64,000 nucleotides of DNA, taken from Methylobacterium sp. CB376 (GTDB taxonomy: Bacteria; Pseudomonadota; Alphaproteobacteria; Rhizobiales; Beijerinckiaceae). The notes beneath the pieces were generated by a model that was not told the DNA's origin, ran no database searches, and saw only the letters and a program-made list of their open reading frames with translations. Every line of letters starts with the position of its first letter. The first letter of the stretch is position 1. Below are positions 1 to 8,995 of the stretch, piece by piece. The DNA is taken from NCBI RefSeq assembly GCF_029714205.1, contig NZ_CP121648.1:1116001-1180000 (forward strand). The letters are read 5' to 3'. Both the position numbers and the translations under genes were made by a program.

Positions 1-1
1 G

Positions 2-511
2 CGCTTCGTCGCCACCCACCCCGCCGCTGCCACGGCCGGCAAGACGGCCAAGACCCCGTCGAGCTTCGCCCGACAGACATACAACGGCGTGAACGCCTTC
101 ATCTTCGTGGACAAGCACGGCACGCGGCAGCCGTTCCGCTTCCGGTTCGTGCCCGCCCAGGGCGAGGAGATCCTGTCCGCTGAGGAGGCGGCCAAGCGAG
201 ATCCGAACTACCTGATGGCTGAGATTGGCCCTCGCATCGCCAAGGAGCCCGCGAAGTTCCGAGTACTGGCGCAACTTGCCGAGGCAGGGGACCCAACCAA
301 CGACGCCACGAAGCCGTGGCCGGAGAGCCGGAAGATGGTCGACCTTGGCACCCTGACGGTCACCAAGGCTGTGCCGGACAGCGCAGAGGCCGAGAAGGCG
401 CTGCTGTTCATGCCGAACGCACTCACCGAGGGTATCGAGGTCTCGGACGATCCCCTCATCGATGCGCGCGTCCAAGCCTACGCAGTGTCGTTCAGCCGAC
501 GCTCGCAGTAG
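2..511 (+). CDS. Catalase-related peroxidase, C-terminal part (5' end outside window)
   Basis: The reading frame is open from base 2 and ends at a TAG at 509-511, so the gene starts before the window. The visible ~169 residues match the C-terminal half of the small catalase-like (SrpA-type) heme peroxidases: a beta-barrel stretch with YNGVNAFIFVD, FRFRFVPAQGEE and a late segment running VDLGTLTVTKAV into LFMPNALTEGIEVSDDPLIDAR. These proteins remove peroxide and are often exported. The heme-binding N-terminal part is not visible, so catalytic residues cannot be checked. A short inverted repeat of GGCGCC around 513-535 may help terminate the transcript. Family call is from recognition of conserved segments only. 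Confidence 0.8.
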   Translation, partial: RFVATHPAAATAGKTAKTPSSFARQTYNGVNAFIFVDKHGTRQPFRFRFVPAQGEEILSAEEAAKRDPNYLMAEIGPRIAKEPAKFRVLAQLAEAGDPTNDATKPWPESRKMVDLGTLTVTKAVPDSAEAEKALLFMPNALTEGIEVSDDPLIDARVQAYAVSFSRRSQ

Positions 512-539
512 GCGCCGGACACCGCGGGCGCCGCTGCGC

Positions 540-797
540 TTAGCGCGCGGTTCCGGCGGCTGGGGCGGGGGTTCCGGCGGGGCGGTTCGTGTCCGGGGCG
601 CCGGTGCGGGCGCCGTTCTTCGTGGCACCCGAGCCGGACAGGCCGCCCGCACCTACGCTCCCCGTGGGCGTGCCGGCCTCGCTTCGGTCTCGGGCCGGCG
701 ACTTGGCGGCTCCCTGGTCCTCCGCCGCTCCAGCGCTTCCTGCCAGACTGGTGAGAAGCGCCGCGCCGAGGAGGACTGCCCGTCCGGTTGCTCTCAT
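540..797 (-). CDS. Small exported Ala/Gly/Pro-rich protein, unknown function
   Basis: An 85-residue protein begins with a clear signal peptide (MRATGRAVLLGAALL, cleavage probably after AGAA) followed by a short low-complexity mature part rich in Gly, Ser, Thr and Pro. The ATG at 795-797 was chosen over longer upstream starts because it opens the signal peptide and has a GGGAG-type ribosome site upstream. Such tiny exported proteins are common in Methylobacterium-like genomes. No domain is recognised. It is convergent with the catalase-like gene. Confidence 0.5.
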   Translation of the reverse strand: MRATGRAVLLGAALLTSLAGSAGAAEDQGAAKSPARDRSEAGTPTGSVGAGGLSGSGATKNGARTGAPDTNRPAGTPAPAAGTAR

Positions 798-944
798 GAT
801 GCGTCCGCTCCCGATCGTGGTGATCTGCGATTGCTGTCCTGCGTGACCAACAGGAGACGTTCGGCAACGTTCCGGGGGACGCGGCGGTTGGGTGTTCTCC
901 AAGGTGCCGACGATCCGCAAGGACGGGCGGGAGGCCACAGCAGA

Positions 945-1100
945 TCAGCGCAGGACCGCCAGCCACGCGCCGACGAGGTCTTGGCTTGCGAGAACCATCC
1001 CAACGGTCGCGATCAGCACGCCGACCAATACGAGGAGGGCCGAGACGAGTGACAGGCTGCGCTTGCGCGCGGCCTGTCGCGATCGGAACGAGCTCCGCAC
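945..1100 (-). CDS. 51-residue putative single-pass membrane protein behind mucR-like gene
   Basis: The frame opens with GTG at 1098-1100, directly after the TAG of the MucR-like gene, and ends with TGA at 945-947. The product has a basic N-terminus (RSRQAARKRS) and one hydrophobic helix of about 20 residues (LSLVSALLVLVGVLIATVGM). Zero-spacing to the regulator suggests translational coupling. It is too short for routine gene callers. No family is recognised; confidence rests on the hydrophobic helix and the coupling. Confidence 0.4.
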   Translation of the reverse strand: MRSSFRSRQAARKRSLSLVSALLVLVGVLIATVGMVLASQDLVGAWLAVLR

Positions 1101-1613
1101 CTACTCGACTGCGGCCTTGGACCTGCCGGCCTTGGACCTGCGCGGCCTCCCGCGCTTGGCCGGCTTGCTCCCGCTTGCATCCGAGGTGGCTGCATTCGCG
1201 GCGGCCCGATCGCGCCGGATCTGGCCGAGGCCGAGGGCCTTCGCGAGCGCGGAACGCGCCTTGGCGTAGTTTTCCGGCACCATCGGGTACGTCGGCGGCA
1301 GCCCGAACTTCTCCCGGTACTCGGCGGGCGTCATTCCGTGGCCGGTCAGGTGCCGCTTCAGCGATTTATAGGGCTTGCCATCGATGAAGCTGATTAGGGC
1401 ATCTGGCGTGATGGACTTCTTGATCTGGGCAGGGGTCGCCTTCGGCGCCTCCTCAACGGCCGGGGGCGGCGGGTTCAGCACGTTGCCGAGTGCCTCGTAT
1501 ACGCGCGTGAGCAGGGCGGGCAGATCAGTCATCCGCACGCTGTTGTTCGCTACGTACGCAGAGACGATGTCGCTCGTGAGTTCTAGAGAGCTGCTGGAGA
1601 CGGGGCCGGTCAT
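1101..1613 (-). CDS. MucR/Ros-type transcriptional regulator
   Basis: A 170-residue protein with the MucR N-terminal region (DIVSAYVANNSV) and the Ros/MucR DNA-binding fold: DGKPYKSLKRHLTGHGMTP, EYREKFGLPPTYPMV and a terminal AKALGLGQIRR followed by a long basic tail rich in Lys, Arg, Ser and Ala. MucR proteins bind AT-rich DNA and act as global, H-NS-like repressors in alphaproteobacteria. The usual CxxC zinc pair is replaced by Ser and Asp, as in metal-free Ros homologues of Mesorhizobium. The ATG at 1611-1613 was chosen because an AGGGAT site precedes it; an upstream in-frame ATG would add 15 unrelated residues. It is followed without gap by a small membrane ORF. Confidence 0.9.
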   Translation of the reverse strand: MTGPVSSSSLELTSDIVSAYVANNSVRMTDLPALLTRVYEALGNVLNPPPPAVEEAPKATPAQIKKSITPDALISFIDGKPYKSLKRHLTGHGMTPAEYREKFGLPPTYPMVPENYAKARSALAKALGLGQIRRDRAAANAATSDASGSKPAKRGRPRRSKAGRSKAAVE

Positions 1614-1815
1614 TTGTTGATCCCTGGCGGACACCAACTCCTGGACTCGACAGAGCATTTGGTCAATGCGGTGAATCTGGGATCGACAGGAAATTCGGCG
1701 GCAGATCCTGCGGGTACCGGCCGTGACTTGATGAAGAGCAAAAATCCCAAGCCCGAGTGAACTTATGGATCGGGTTCGCCGTTCGTGGGTGGGTCCCAGT
1801 CAAGGAGCCGTGCAG

Positions 1816-2028
1816 ATGGGTATCTTGGACAAGGCATGGAGTCCCGGACGGATCGTCGAGATGGGCACGTACGGGCTGGTCCGCTACGCCAAGATGAGCA
1901 ACGGCGAAACGATCTGGTGGGGGATGGAGGAGACGGTACCCCAGCAGGTGGCGCTGGCGGCCTGGGCCACGGAGGCCGAAGCCAAGCAATCACGCGCCGC
2001 TGCGGCGCGGGAGCGAGTAGCCGGCTGA
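1816..2028 (+). CDS. Small conserved-looking hypothetical protein
   Basis: A 70-residue product starting MGILDKAWSPGRIVEMGTYG and ending in an Ala/Arg-rich helix. The start at 1816 is supported by AAGGAG eight bases upstream. It contains a short beta-rich N-terminal half (LVRYAKMSNGETIWWGMEE) and no recognised domain. It lies divergent from the MucR-like gene. Function unknown. Confidence 0.5.
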   Translation: MGILDKAWSPGRIVEMGTYGLVRYAKMSNGETIWWGMEETVPQQVALAAWATEAEAKQSRAAAARERVAG

Positions 2029-2130
2029 ACGCATGGACACAGGAGCGCGGAACGCGCCTGTGGACCGAGCGCTGCTCCTCGGCGTGTGCCTCGACCCGCG
2101 CTGCCGGCACGACCTGCATCGCCTGCGCTC

Positions 2131-2231
2131 GAGCAGCACCCGATCACGTTGCAATCAGGTACTGCTCTCGGTCTTTGATCTTGCCGCATTTTCTGCGACG
2201 AACCGGCATCCACCTCGTCGGAAAATGCTCT
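2131..2231. repeat. Dispersed two-hairpin repeat, family A copy 1
   Basis: About 100 bp with two adjacent inverted repeats: one built on GAGCAGCACCCGAT with a diverged partner (GGTACTGCTC), the other on GCATTTTCTGCGACGAA with TTCGTCGG-AAAATGC. The same layout recurs at 8431, 12711 and 16421. Here it abuts the remnant of an RTX-type gene. Confidence 0.85.
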
Positions 2232-2402
2232 GGCCGCGATCGTGCCTCTCGGTCCATCACGAAAGCGGTCACCTGGTATCAGGACGCGGGCCAGGCCTAC
2301 GTGCAGGCTGATCTGGACGGCAATGCCGCCAACGGGGCGGAGCTCAAGATCCAGCTCGCGGGCAAGCTCGCGCTGGTCAGCTCGGACTTGCTCCTGGCCT
2401 GA
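2232..2402 (+). pseudogene. C-terminal remnant of an RTX/serralysin-type secreted protein
   Basis: Only the last ~56 codons remain, ending TGA at 2400-2402. The segment TWYQDAGQAYVQADLDG then AELKIQLAGKLALVSSDLLL resembles the serralysin/haemolysin C-terminal module, where a D-x-D-G-N calcium-type turn precedes IQLAG-K-x-L-x-xSDF-L and forms the type I secretion tail. There is no start codon and no GGxGxDxxx repeat upstream; the frame runs straight out of repeat A. It therefore looks like the stump of a gene removed by rearrangement. Confidence 0.45.
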
Positions 2403-2850
2403 GCTGGGCATCGCCGTGAGAAGGTCGTGGGGAGCCTGCTAAGCCCCCTACGCCACCTCTGTTGGCGGGTTCGCTTGGTCGCGGCCCTTACCTTTGTGCA
2501 GCGCAGACGATCTGACCAGGTATACTCACGGAGACAGAAACAGCAGGGCTCAAAATGCCGTCCGCGTGAGTTGCCTGCGACGTGCGGACGTGAGTCTATA
2601 TGAACGCTTTCCTTGTAGACACAAGCAGATAGAGCAGAACTGGAGTGGCGTTCGTCCGTTCTCTCGCTCCGGTTGGCCGAGGTGTGCGCCTCAATCGCTG
2701 TTTGACGTCGCACCCGGTCTTCATGCAAATATGGTATGCATGAACATGCGTTGCCAAGTAGCGTAGGCTTGGCGCCAGGCAGACCCGGGCTGCTGAAGAG
2801 CGTCGAGCTGGCGCTTCACATGCGAGCTGTACGGCCTGTGGGAGTGCGAC
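2403..2850. other. 448-bp gap without a supported gene
   Basis: Open frames here lack ribosome sites and recognisable domains. The region carries the promoter side of the FAD oxidoreductase gene; a loose palindromic stretch with overlapping ATGCAT-like words lies near 2730. Nothing else is seen. Confidence 0.4.
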
Positions 2851-4233
2851 ATGGCGAAAGCTCCATCGTCCGCAGTTGTACTCGGAGCCAGCATAGCGGG
2901 GTTGCTCGCCGCACGAGTTCTCAGACAGCATTTCGACCGCGTCACGCTCGTCGAGCGCGATACCCTGCCGGACGAGCCCGCCGTGCGCAAAGGCGTGCCG
3001 CAGGGTGCCCACGCGCACGGGCTGCTCGCAGGTGGGTACCGCATCCTGGATGCGTATTTCCCGGACATGATGGACGAGTTGGAGGCGCTCGGCGCGCCTC
3101 GCGGCGATGTCGCGGGGGACTTTCTCTGGTTTCAGTACGGCCGCTGGAAGCTGCGCCACGATGCCGGGCTGCCTGGCATGGTCGTGAGCCGTCCCAGTCT
3201 GGAGACTGCCATCCGCCGCCGGGTCACGGCGCTGCCGAATGTCGACCTGCTGCACGCGGAAGCGAAGCAGCCGAAGTTCGATCCCGCGACCGGCAGCGTT
3301 GTTGGCCTCGTCGTGGAGAGGCACGGGTTTCCTGCCGCTGAGGAGATCCGAGCTGATCTGGTCGTCGATGCGAGTGGGCGAGGCTCTCAATCACCCAAAT
3401 GGCTTGAGCAGTGGGGCTACGGTCGCCCACAAGAGGCTGCGGTATCGGTCGACGTCGGGTACGCCACGCGCGTCTTCCGGCGGCGACCGGGAGAGTTGTA
3501 CGGCTCCTTCGGCGCTATCATCGCGTCGACGCCGCCTGCGGGGAAGCGCATGGGCGGCCTCATGGGCGTGGAGGGCGACCGCTGGATCGTCACGCTCGGC
3601 GGCAGCGCCGGTGATCATCCCCCGACCGACGAGGAGGGCTGGAACCGCTTCGCCGCGAGCCTGCCGGTGTCGGCGCTCTACGACATCGTCACCTCCGCTT
3701 GCCCCCTGACGGGGATCCAACAATTCCGATTCCCAGCCAATCGACGGCGGCTGTACGAGCGAATGCGCCGCTTCCCGGGCGGGTACCTCGTGCTGGGCGA
3801 TGCACTCTGCAGCTTCAATCCCATCTACGGCCAGGGCATGACCGTCGCGGCCAGCGAGGCACAGGCGCTTGATGACGTTTTGGCGAGCGGTCGCGAGGGT
3901 TTGGCGCGGCGCTTCTACGCGCGAACTCGCCGGATCGTCGACATTCCCTGGACCATCGCGACGGCCGAAGATCTCCGGTTTCCGGAGATCGAAGGGAAGC
4001 GTCCACCCGGGACCGCGCTGGTGAACAGGTACCTGGAGCGCGTTCATGCGGTAGCTTCCTGCGATCCCCTGGTCTGCCGCAAATTCTTCGAAGTCGTTAA
4101 TCTCTTGGCGCCTCCAAGTGATTTGTTTTCACCGAAATTGATCTGGCGGATTCTCAGGCCCTTAGCCGATCAGGGCGAAAACTCGCCACTTCAGGCGCAC
4201 CGATTAGGCTTAGATCGCGCCCAGATACCTTGA
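2851..4233 (+). CDS. FAD-dependent monooxygenase/oxidoreductase (PHBH-like fold)
   Basis: A 460-residue flavoprotein. The N-terminal dinucleotide-binding motif is VVLGASIAGLLAARVL (residues ~8-23) with the acid end of beta-2 at VTLVERD. A middle motif DLVVDASGRG and the C-terminal GDALCSFNPIYGQGM match the GD motif of class A flavin monooxygenases and geranylgeranyl-reductase relatives, where ribityl phosphate is bound. The start has GGGAG upstream. The first loop is GxSxxG rather than GxGxxG, which is seen in this subfamily. Substrate cannot be read from sequence. A GST-like gene follows after 39 bases in the same direction, so the two may act together on a lipophilic or aromatic compound. 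Confidence 0.85.
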   Translation: MAKAPSSAVVLGASIAGLLAARVLRQHFDRVTLVERDTLPDEPAVRKGVPQGAHAHGLLAGGYRILDAYFPDMMDELEALGAPRGDVAGDFLWFQYGRWKLRHDAGLPGMVVSRPSLETAIRRRVTALPNVDLLHAEAKQPKFDPATGSVVGLVVERHGFPAAEEIRADLVVDASGRGSQSPKWLEQWGYGRPQEAAVSVDVGYATRVFRRRPGELYGSFGAIIASTPPAGKRMGGLMGVEGDRWIVTLGGSAGDHPPTDEEGWNRFAASLPVSALYDIVTSACPLTGIQQFRFPANRRRLYERMRRFPGGYLVLGDALCSFNPIYGQGMTVAASEAQALDDVLASGREGLARRFYARTRRIVDIPWTIATAEDLRFPEIEGKRPPGTALVNRYLERVHAVASCDPLVCRKFFEVVNLLAPPSDLFSPKLIWRILRPLADQGENSPLQAHRLGLDRAQIP

Positions 4234-4272
4234 TCTGATTGCCGGGTCTGGGAGGACGAAGCACCTGATTAC

Positions 4273-4998
4273 ATGCGTGCGAGGGCTCAAGCCGTGATTC
4301 TGTACCACTTCAGCGATGCGTGGGGGTTCGACCCGAGCCCCTTCTGCGGCAAGGTCCAGGCCTATCTCCGGCTGGCTGGCCTCCCCTACGAGGGCCGCAC
4401 CGGTCTGGCCGAGTTCCGCCGTGCACCGCGCAAGCAGTTGCCCTACATCGACGACGACGGTGTGATCGTTGCCGACAGCCAGCGCATCATCGAGCATGTC
4501 AAGGCGAAGTACGGTGACAGGCTGGACGGGTGGCTCGGCCCCGAGCAAGCGGCCATCGGTCACGCGGTCAGCCGGATGCTCGAAGGCGGGAATTACTGGA
4601 TCGGTGTGTACAGCCGCTGGTTCGAAGACGATGTCTGGAGGATCTACAAGCCGGTAGTGCTCGGTGCTCTGCCGGCCCTAATCCGACCAGTTTTCGCCGC
4701 TGCACTACGCCGCGACTACCGCCGGCGGCTTCGCGGCGTTGGCTTATCACTTAGACCTGCTGAGGAGATTTATGAGCTGGGCAGACGGGACATATCAGCG
4801 CTTGCTGGAATTCTGGTTGATAAGCCATTCCTTCTCGGCGAGAGAGTCTCTTCGTTCGATGCAACTGTCTACGGTTTTCTCGCGAATGGATTTTACACGC
4901 CTCTTCCTGGACCGTTTCGATCCATGATCAGCGAGCATGACAATGTCGTTGCGTACGTGGAGCGGCTGCGCAGAATGACTCAATTGCCGAAACTCTGA
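4273..4998 (+). CDS. Glutathione S-transferase-like protein
   Basis: A 241-residue protein with an N-terminal thioredoxin-like domain (VILYHFSDAWGFDPSPFCGK, then LPYIDDDGVIVADSQRII, the usual cis-Pro and glutathione-holding Asp-Ser segment) and an all-alpha C-terminal domain with a late FLLGERVSSFDATVYGFL motif. This domain order resembles the GST families with an SPFCxK start (metaxin/FAX-like). It probably uses or binds glutathione in the cytoplasm. It follows the flavoprotein gene closely. GC and codon use are a little lower than in the second half of the window. Confidence 0.8.
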   Translation: MRARAQAVILYHFSDAWGFDPSPFCGKVQAYLRLAGLPYEGRTGLAEFRRAPRKQLPYIDDDGVIVADSQRIIEHVKAKYGDRLDGWLGPEQAAIGHAVSRMLEGGNYWIGVYSRWFEDDVWRIYKPVVLGALPALIRPVFAAALRRDYRRRLRGVGLSLRPAEEIYELGRRDISALAGILVDKPFLLGERVSSFDATVYGFLANGFYTPLPGPFRSMISEHDNVVAYVERLRRMTQLPKL

Positions 4999-5018
4999 TC
5001 CGAGCGTATGCGGTGTTC

Positions 5019-5968
5019 TCAGGCCACGGCCTTGGCGGTGGGCATGGCGGGGTAGACCCAGGGCAGCAGCTCGTCGCGGCGGCTGTTGGGATGCCCCTCG
5101 ACGCTGCGGGAGATCACGTCAGCGAGGTAGCCGCGCGGCTCGATGCCGGCGAGCTTGCACGTCTCGACCAGTGAGGCGATCACCGCCCAGTGCTCCGCCC
5201 CGCCATCCGAGCCGGCAAACAGGGCATTCTTTCTCGTCAAGGCCGGGGGCCGGGTGGTGCGCTCGACCACCTTCGAGTCGATCTCGACTCGCCCGTCAAG
5301 CTGCCCCGCCTTCGTGCGACCTCGACCCGGGTCGAGCACCGGCGCGGTGGTCTCGTCCGCGAACAGCTTGCCCGAGGCCCTCAGCTGCTCCAGCAACCGC
5401 GCGTGCACCGGCCGCAGCGGGAAGGCGGCGCGCCCGACCCAGTCGGCCAGGGTCGAGCGGTCGAGGTAAACGCCTTGGCGGGCGAGGATCTACGCCTGCT
5501 GGTAGAGCGGCAGGTGATCGGCGAACTTGGAGACGAGGACCTGCGCGACGAGGTCGTCGGTGGGCAGCCCGCCCTCGATCAGTCGCGCGGGCGCGGGCGC
5601 CTGCACGACGACGTCCTCGCAGGCGCGGCAGGCGCGGCAGGCGCGGCAGGCGTAGCGCGGACGCCGGATCACCAGCACACGGACCTGGGCCGGCACCACG
5701 TCGAGGCGCTCGGACAGGTCCTCGCCAATCCGATGCAGGGTACCCGAGCAACAGGGGCAAACGGTGCTCGCGATGTCGATCACGCGCTCGACACGCGGCA
5801 GGTGGGCGGGAAGCGCGCCACCTCGGACACCACCGCACCCGGCAGGAGCGTCTCTTCCAGGATGCGCGCCTTGGCCTCCGCCGACCAGGTCCGTCGCCCG
5901 CCGGCACCGGTGATCACCTCGAAGCGGCGCACGCGCTCCGGCTCAAGCGTAAGGTCAAGTCCAGACAC
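5019..5968 (-). pseudogene. Collapsed IS66-family transposase genes (tnpA-tnpC remnant)
   Basis: Reading on the minus strand, the first ~50 codons (from 5968) are the IS66 accessory protein start (LDLTLEPERVRRFEVITGAG). This breaks after GAVVSEVAR and continues, in another frame, inside tnpC at ERVIDIASTVCPCCSGTLHR. A TAG at 5490-5492 interrupts LPLYQQA-ILARQGVYLDRS. A further deletion joins GRTKAGQL directly to the C-terminal EIDSKVVERTTRPPALTRKN and ends HPNSRRDELLPWVYP. So two internal deletions and one nonsense codon have shrunk a ~2.5-kb element to under 1 kb. The catalytic core is lost. No complete terminal repeats were identified. Confidence 0.85.
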
Positions 5969-6307
5969 AAGCGGATCCCGGGTTCGAAGCAGGAACCGCC
6001 AGGATCACACCTCAGGCGCAGGCCCGAATGGTGGCCCGGAAACATCGCTTACTCTCCGAAGCGGACATTAGCCGAACAATCCGTTGTGACTGTAGCTGGA
6101 TGATACGGATGCGCGGAAATTGAAGCGCTGGGCCATTCGCGCCTTCGTGGAGGGGGAACTCAAAGGTTGATGGCAGACAGCTGATCAACGCGCGACTCGA
6201 ACGGGGCCGTCCGTGGCAGGCATGCGCCGTCGGTCACGCGCGTCCTGCGCGAAAGACCCGAGACTGTGGTCCGCCACAGGTCGACATCTGCGGAGTTGCG
6301 CGGTGTG

Positions 6308-8185
6308 TCAGAGCCGGTCGAGCGCCGGCACATCGCCGCCGAACCAGTTGCTTTTGATCAGCCGTTCCGCCTCGCTCGCGGCGGCTCTATCGCCCCGTGC
6401 CTCGGCCACCCTCAGCAGGCCTGCGGACGCCCAACCATTGTTGGGCGAATGCCGGAGCGCCGTGCGAAACGCAGCCTCTGCCTCGTCCAGCCGACCTTGC
6501 GCCAAAAGCGCGGCACCAAGCGATTGGTGAACGGGGTAGTACCAAAAAGGTGGCTCCATATAGGGCAGCAACTCCTGGATCGCCGCAGCCTCCCTGAACA
6601 GGGCAGCCGAGCGGGCATGATCGCGGGCGTTCTGGGCCACCCTGGCCTCTATCAGCTTCGCGGCGATGGCGAGGACGTCCGGCGCCGGAACGCCGGCAGG
6701 CACGAGGGCGGCGATCTCCGGCCGCTGGGCCAGCTTTCGGATCTCCGCGGCTTCCGACCGTGCTTGGTCACCCCGGCCGAGCCGCGCCAGGGCGACGCCG
6801 CGGGCGTAATGCCAATTCGCGCGAACGAGCGGGAAGTTCGCGTCGGGGGCTGGCAAGGCCAAAATGGTGCTTGGGGACGAGAACCGCGCATGAGCGCTGT
6901 AGGGCGCAGCAGCGATCGGCTGCGACCAGGGCACTTCACGCTTAGCTCGATCTGAGACCATTCCGGCGAGCTTCTCGGCCGCGGCGAGCGCGGTCTGCCC
7001 ATCCCCACCCATTGTGGCCGACGCGAGGAGGAAGTGGACGTTGTGGGCGTAGTAGGCCTCCGAATAGAGGAGGCTCGCGCCGCCTCGCCGGATTAGCGCC
7101 TCGTCGACGGCGGCGGCCTGCAGGTTCGCGTCGAGGCTCTCACGCCAGCGTCCGACGCGATACCAGATGTGGCTCGGCATATGCACGATGTGTCCGGCGC
7201 CCGGCATCAGGTCGGCTAGCCGCTCGGCATGTGGCACGGCTCGTTCGGGTCGGTCCGAAGCCTCTACCGCGTGGATGTAGAGGTGAATGGCCCCAGGGTG
7301 ATCGGGTGCTGGAACGAGAGCCCCTACCTGGCTCTCACCAAGCACGCCTTCGATCAGCTCGATCATCCGCCTTGCTTCGCCTTTGGGGGTCCGGCCGTTG
7401 TCCGTCCAGTAATCCCACGGGCTCAGGTTCATCAGGGCGTCTGCCGTGAGCAGCGCAACCTCCGGGCTCTCTGGAAACCGGGCCTGCACGCCCTTCATCT
7501 CGTCGGCATAGGCGTGGTCGAGTGACCTGCGATCCACATTGTCATCGGGTGAGTAGCGCTTCGCAAGCGCGGTGATGAGCGCCGCGCCAACCGGTCCCGA
7601 GGACGGGGCCAAGCGCTTGGCTTCATCGAGGGCAACCAGTGCTCGCGCATTCGCGTCGGCCTCGATCGGGAAGTTGATGTGCGGGCCGAGCACCCAGGCC
7701 TCGCCCCAGAAGCACATGGCGCAGCTCGGATCGAGCACTTGCGCCGCCCGGAACGCCCGGGCAGCCTCGGCGTGATTGAATGCCCAGGCAAGCCGATAGG
7801 CCTGATCGAAATAGGCGGCGGCCTCGGCGTGTGCAGGGCGGGCCTCCGGCCAAGTGAGCCGACCAAGGTTGTCATAGAGCGGCGGCGGCTCTGACGAGGT
7901 CGGCGCGGCCGCCCCTTTCGGGAGGTCGTGGCTATATGTCCCGAGTTCGTTGCGGGCGGGCGGGCGGGGATGCGCGTGGTTCTGGGCCGGCGCGATCACA
8001 ATTTCGGCTGTGGCGCCCGATGGCCTCGGCTGGAGCAGAGTGTGGAGAAGCCGCACGCGCGGGCTGTCGTGACTTCCAAGCGGGCAAGCGATGGCTCCGC
8101 TTCCCACTGACAATACGCTGGCCGCTGTGGTCGCGATGAGAGCGCGGCCGAAGGGCCGCCAGGACCATTGGACGACGTCGATCAT
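6308..8185 (-). CDS. Exported TPR-repeat protein
   Basis: A 625-residue protein. Residues ~10-35 form a signal peptide (GRALIATTAASVLSVGSGAIA). The mature part is a chain of helical pairs with TPR character: AYRLAWAFNHAEAARAFRAA-LDPSCAMCFWGEAW near 140, another LADLMPGAGHIVHMPSHIWYR-GRWRESLDAN near 330, and a classic C-terminal TPR LGAALLAQGRLDEAEAAFRTAL with SPNNGWA near 580. Such proteins occur singly and are annotated only as tetratricopeptide-containing. The MPSHIWYRVG segment is highly conserved among them. Upstream, 8186-8430 holds only its promoter region and then repeat A copy 2. Function unknown. Confidence 0.8.
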   Translation of the reverse strand: MIDVVQWSWRPFGRALIATTAASVLSVGSGAIACPLGSHDSPRVRLLHTLLQPRPSGATAEIVIAPAQNHAHPRPPARNELGTYSHDLPKGAAAPTSSEPPPLYDNLGRLTWPEARPAHAEAAAYFDQAYRLAWAFNHAEAARAFRAAQVLDPSCAMCFWGEAWVLGPHINFPIEADANARALVALDEAKRLAPSSGPVGAALITALAKRYSPDDNVDRRSLDHAYADEMKGVQARFPESPEVALLTADALMNLSPWDYWTDNGRTPKGEARRMIELIEGVLGESQVGALVPAPDHPGAIHLYIHAVEASDRPERAVPHAERLADLMPGAGHIVHMPSHIWYRVGRWRESLDANLQAAAVDEALIRRGGASLLYSEAYYAHNVHFLLASATMGGDGQTALAAAEKLAGMVSDRAKREVPWSQPIAAAPYSAHARFSSPSTILALPAPDANFPLVRANWHYARGVALARLGRGDQARSEAAEIRKLAQRPEIAALVPAGVPAPDVLAIAAKLIEARVAQNARDHARSAALFREAAAIQELLPYMEPPFWYYPVHQSLGAALLAQGRLDEAEAAFRTALRHSPNNGWASAGLLRVAEARGDRAAASEAERLIKSNWFGGDVPALDRL

Positions 8186-8430
8186 CGGAACCTCCAGAGT
8201 TCACCGACCTTCGCCTGATATTGATACGACGGCGGCTCGGCTGACGCACAGGATCTATGCAGCGGAGGTCTGGCCGTTCGCGGCCGTCGGCCTTCGCGCC
8301 GCTCAGGGGACACGAAGATGAAAAGGCCACTCCCTCAGGATGGCCACCCGTGTTTGTCGGTGTCAAGCGACGCGAATGCCTGTCCTCTTTGTGTCACGAG
8401 GACCTGACCACGCAATCCGTCTTCCGTTCC

Positions 8431-8535
8431 TAGAGCGGCACCCGATCACGTTGCAATCGGGTGCCGCTCTCGATCTTTGATCTTGCCGCATTGTCCGCGA
8501 CGAACCGGCATCCGCTTCGTCGGAAAATGCTCTAG
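8431..8535. repeat. Dispersed two-hairpin repeat, family A copy 2
   Basis: 105 bp. The first arm pair is TAGAGCGGCACCCGAT with ATCGGGTGCCGCTCT (central loop CACGTTGCA); the second is GCATTGTCCGCGACGAA with TTCGTCGGAAAATGCTCTA. Same orientation as copy 1 and opposite to copies 3 and 4. Confidence 0.9.
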
Positions 8536-8725
8536 ACAGGTGCGGATTGAGGGCGGGCGCCGATCTATGCAGAAGACCGCTGCGCCGCTTCCCGCGCAGC
8601 CGGCGCCTCAGATGCGGCGGAGCCTACGGTGCGGACGTGAGCCTGCTGCGCCTCGCTGCAACCCCCGGCTTGGACGTCGTCATTGTGGGTATCTGCGGCG
8701 ATCCGCTGAACGTCCGCTCGGGGTC

Positions 8726-8853
8726 GATGCTGTTGAAAAACTCCGCTTGTGGCACAAATTCCGGGGTGATCACACAATATGTGGTCATATCTCATCCGCC
8801 ATCCTACTATATATACAGAGGCGTGCAGATGCGGGGGGTTTTTCAACAGCATC
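8726..8853. mobile_element. 128-bp MITE-like element
   Basis: The ends GATGCTGTTGAAAAAC and GTTTTTCAACAGCATC are perfect 16-bp inverted repeats, and similarity continues a few bases inward (CTCCGC versus CCCCGC). The interior is short, AT-richer than its surroundings and encodes nothing. TGTTGAAAAAC ends occur on several transposase families, so this is probably a deletion derivative of a larger insertion sequence. No target duplication is clear. Confidence 0.65.
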
Positions 8854-8995
8854 GGGCATCCGCTGCCGAAAGCGGTTAGGCCATTTCCGGCCAAGACCGG
8901 TTGCTCCAAGTCAATCGGGCCGCCAGTAAACAGGCCTTCCGAGAGTCCGAGAGGGGTCGGAAGCTGCCCCTCGGCCCCGGCCTACCGTGGTCCGC

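Noticed and set aside
8545..8725. Coding fragment around GADVSLLRLAATPGLDVVIV
   Set aside because: Short, no start, ends in the MITE; could be a gene remnant but no family was recognised.
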